Part shown: positions 59,750 to 60,000 of the stretch, in pieces
How positions within the stretch are numbered: position 1 is the stretch's first letter
Layout: every line of letters begins with the position of its first letter
Assembly (NCBI GenBank): GCA_009760855.2
Contig: WPIO01000028.1
Span: 3,612,501 to 3,672,500 of the forward strand
DNA: 60,000 nucleotides
Reading direction: 5' to 3'
From: Cristatella mucedo
Lineage: Eukaryota > Bryozoa > Phylactolaemata > Cristatellidae
Position numbers and translations under genes: made by a program
The notes under the pieces: model-generated
The model's database searches: none
What the model saw: only the letters and a program-made list of their open reading frames with translations
What the model was told of the DNA's origin: nothing

Positions 59750-59902
59750 TCGGTTTGGCTCGGGCTATGATGCTTGCCTTTAACGATCGAGGTCAAGGTG
59801 AATGCATTTGACGACCGGGGTCGTGGGCTCGAGCCCTGCGGATAATGTGAAGCTGCGGAGTTGAAATAACGGTCTCGTGGGGCGCTAAACAAATGAATTG
59901 TA
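59750..59902 (+). mobile_element. SINE-B, variant subfamily, diverged
   Basis: GGTTTGGCTCGGGCTATGAT, then the same extra segment as at 56202 (GTCAAGGTGAATGCATTTGA). Then GGTCGTGGGCTCGAGCCC and a degraded hairpin tail ending GGCGCTAAACAAATGAATTG. Confidence 0.75.
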
Positions 59903-60000
59903 CTTTTTTTTTATGAAAGCTCCCCTTGTTCTAGGTGAGACTGGGCTTCTCTTGCGTCAGCGGCTACGCTTTCCTGCAGGTCCGGACAGCCACATGCTGA

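Overview
The window is animal (metazoan) nuclear DNA, probably from an invertebrate. The basis is one recognisable host gene with spliced GT-AG exons, a dense load of tRNA-derived SINEs and CR1/L2-like LINE fragments, long microsatellites and several CpG-rich GC islands. Nothing looks bacterial or organellar. I cannot name the species from sequence alone.

The only host protein gene I can support is on the minus strand, from about 29840 down to 15456. It encodes a nuclear receptor of the estrogen-related receptor (ERR/NR3B) type. Seven coding exons join in frame: 29534-29840, 20837-21070, 20474-20590, 20193-20336, 19597-19935, 19105-19377 and 15456-15805. All six introns are GT-AG and all are phase 1. 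The predicted protein is 587 aa, or 540 aa if translation starts at the second in-frame Met at 29699. It has a canonical two-finger DNA-binding domain with the ERR P-box (CEACKA), the ERR C-terminal extension (GGRQKYKR), and a diverged ligand-binding domain. That domain carries low-complexity insertions between helices 1 and 3 and before the C-terminal helices, and ends in an AF-2 helix LFLEMLEA. Exon 1 lies in a CpG-rich island (about 28.9-30.9 kb) that probably holds the promoter.

Layout: 1-14.3 kb is a repeat-rich flank downstream of the receptor gene, with two LINE families, both SINE families and a GC-rich patch at 12.5-13.2 kb. 14.3-29.9 kb is the receptor gene. Its 8.5-kb first intron holds a GA/GC purine tract of about 460 bp, an (AT) run of about 90 bp and a GT tract. 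30-37.6 kb is a string of GC islands with (GGC)n and (GA)n repeats, SINEs and an exact ERR-type response element at 34205. 38-49 kb is rich in LINE 3' ends and contains another GC island (43.5-45.7 kb). 49-60 kb is mostly unannotatable DNA with SINEs and a few low-copy dispersed repeats.

The mobile elements form a visible system. SINE-B has a tRNA-like head fused to a 3' tail (GCGCCT...AGAGATTAAGTTCTCT...GGGCGC) that is the 3' end of LINE-1fam in this window, which suggests it borrows that LINE's machinery. SINE-A has a related tRNA-like head but a different tail, and carries a near-perfect 10-bp-arm palindrome just before its B box. Labels used here: LINE-1fam = the CR1/L2-like family with an (ATT)n tail; LINE-2fam = a second RT family ending in a TAACTCCACAAAGCC-like sequence.
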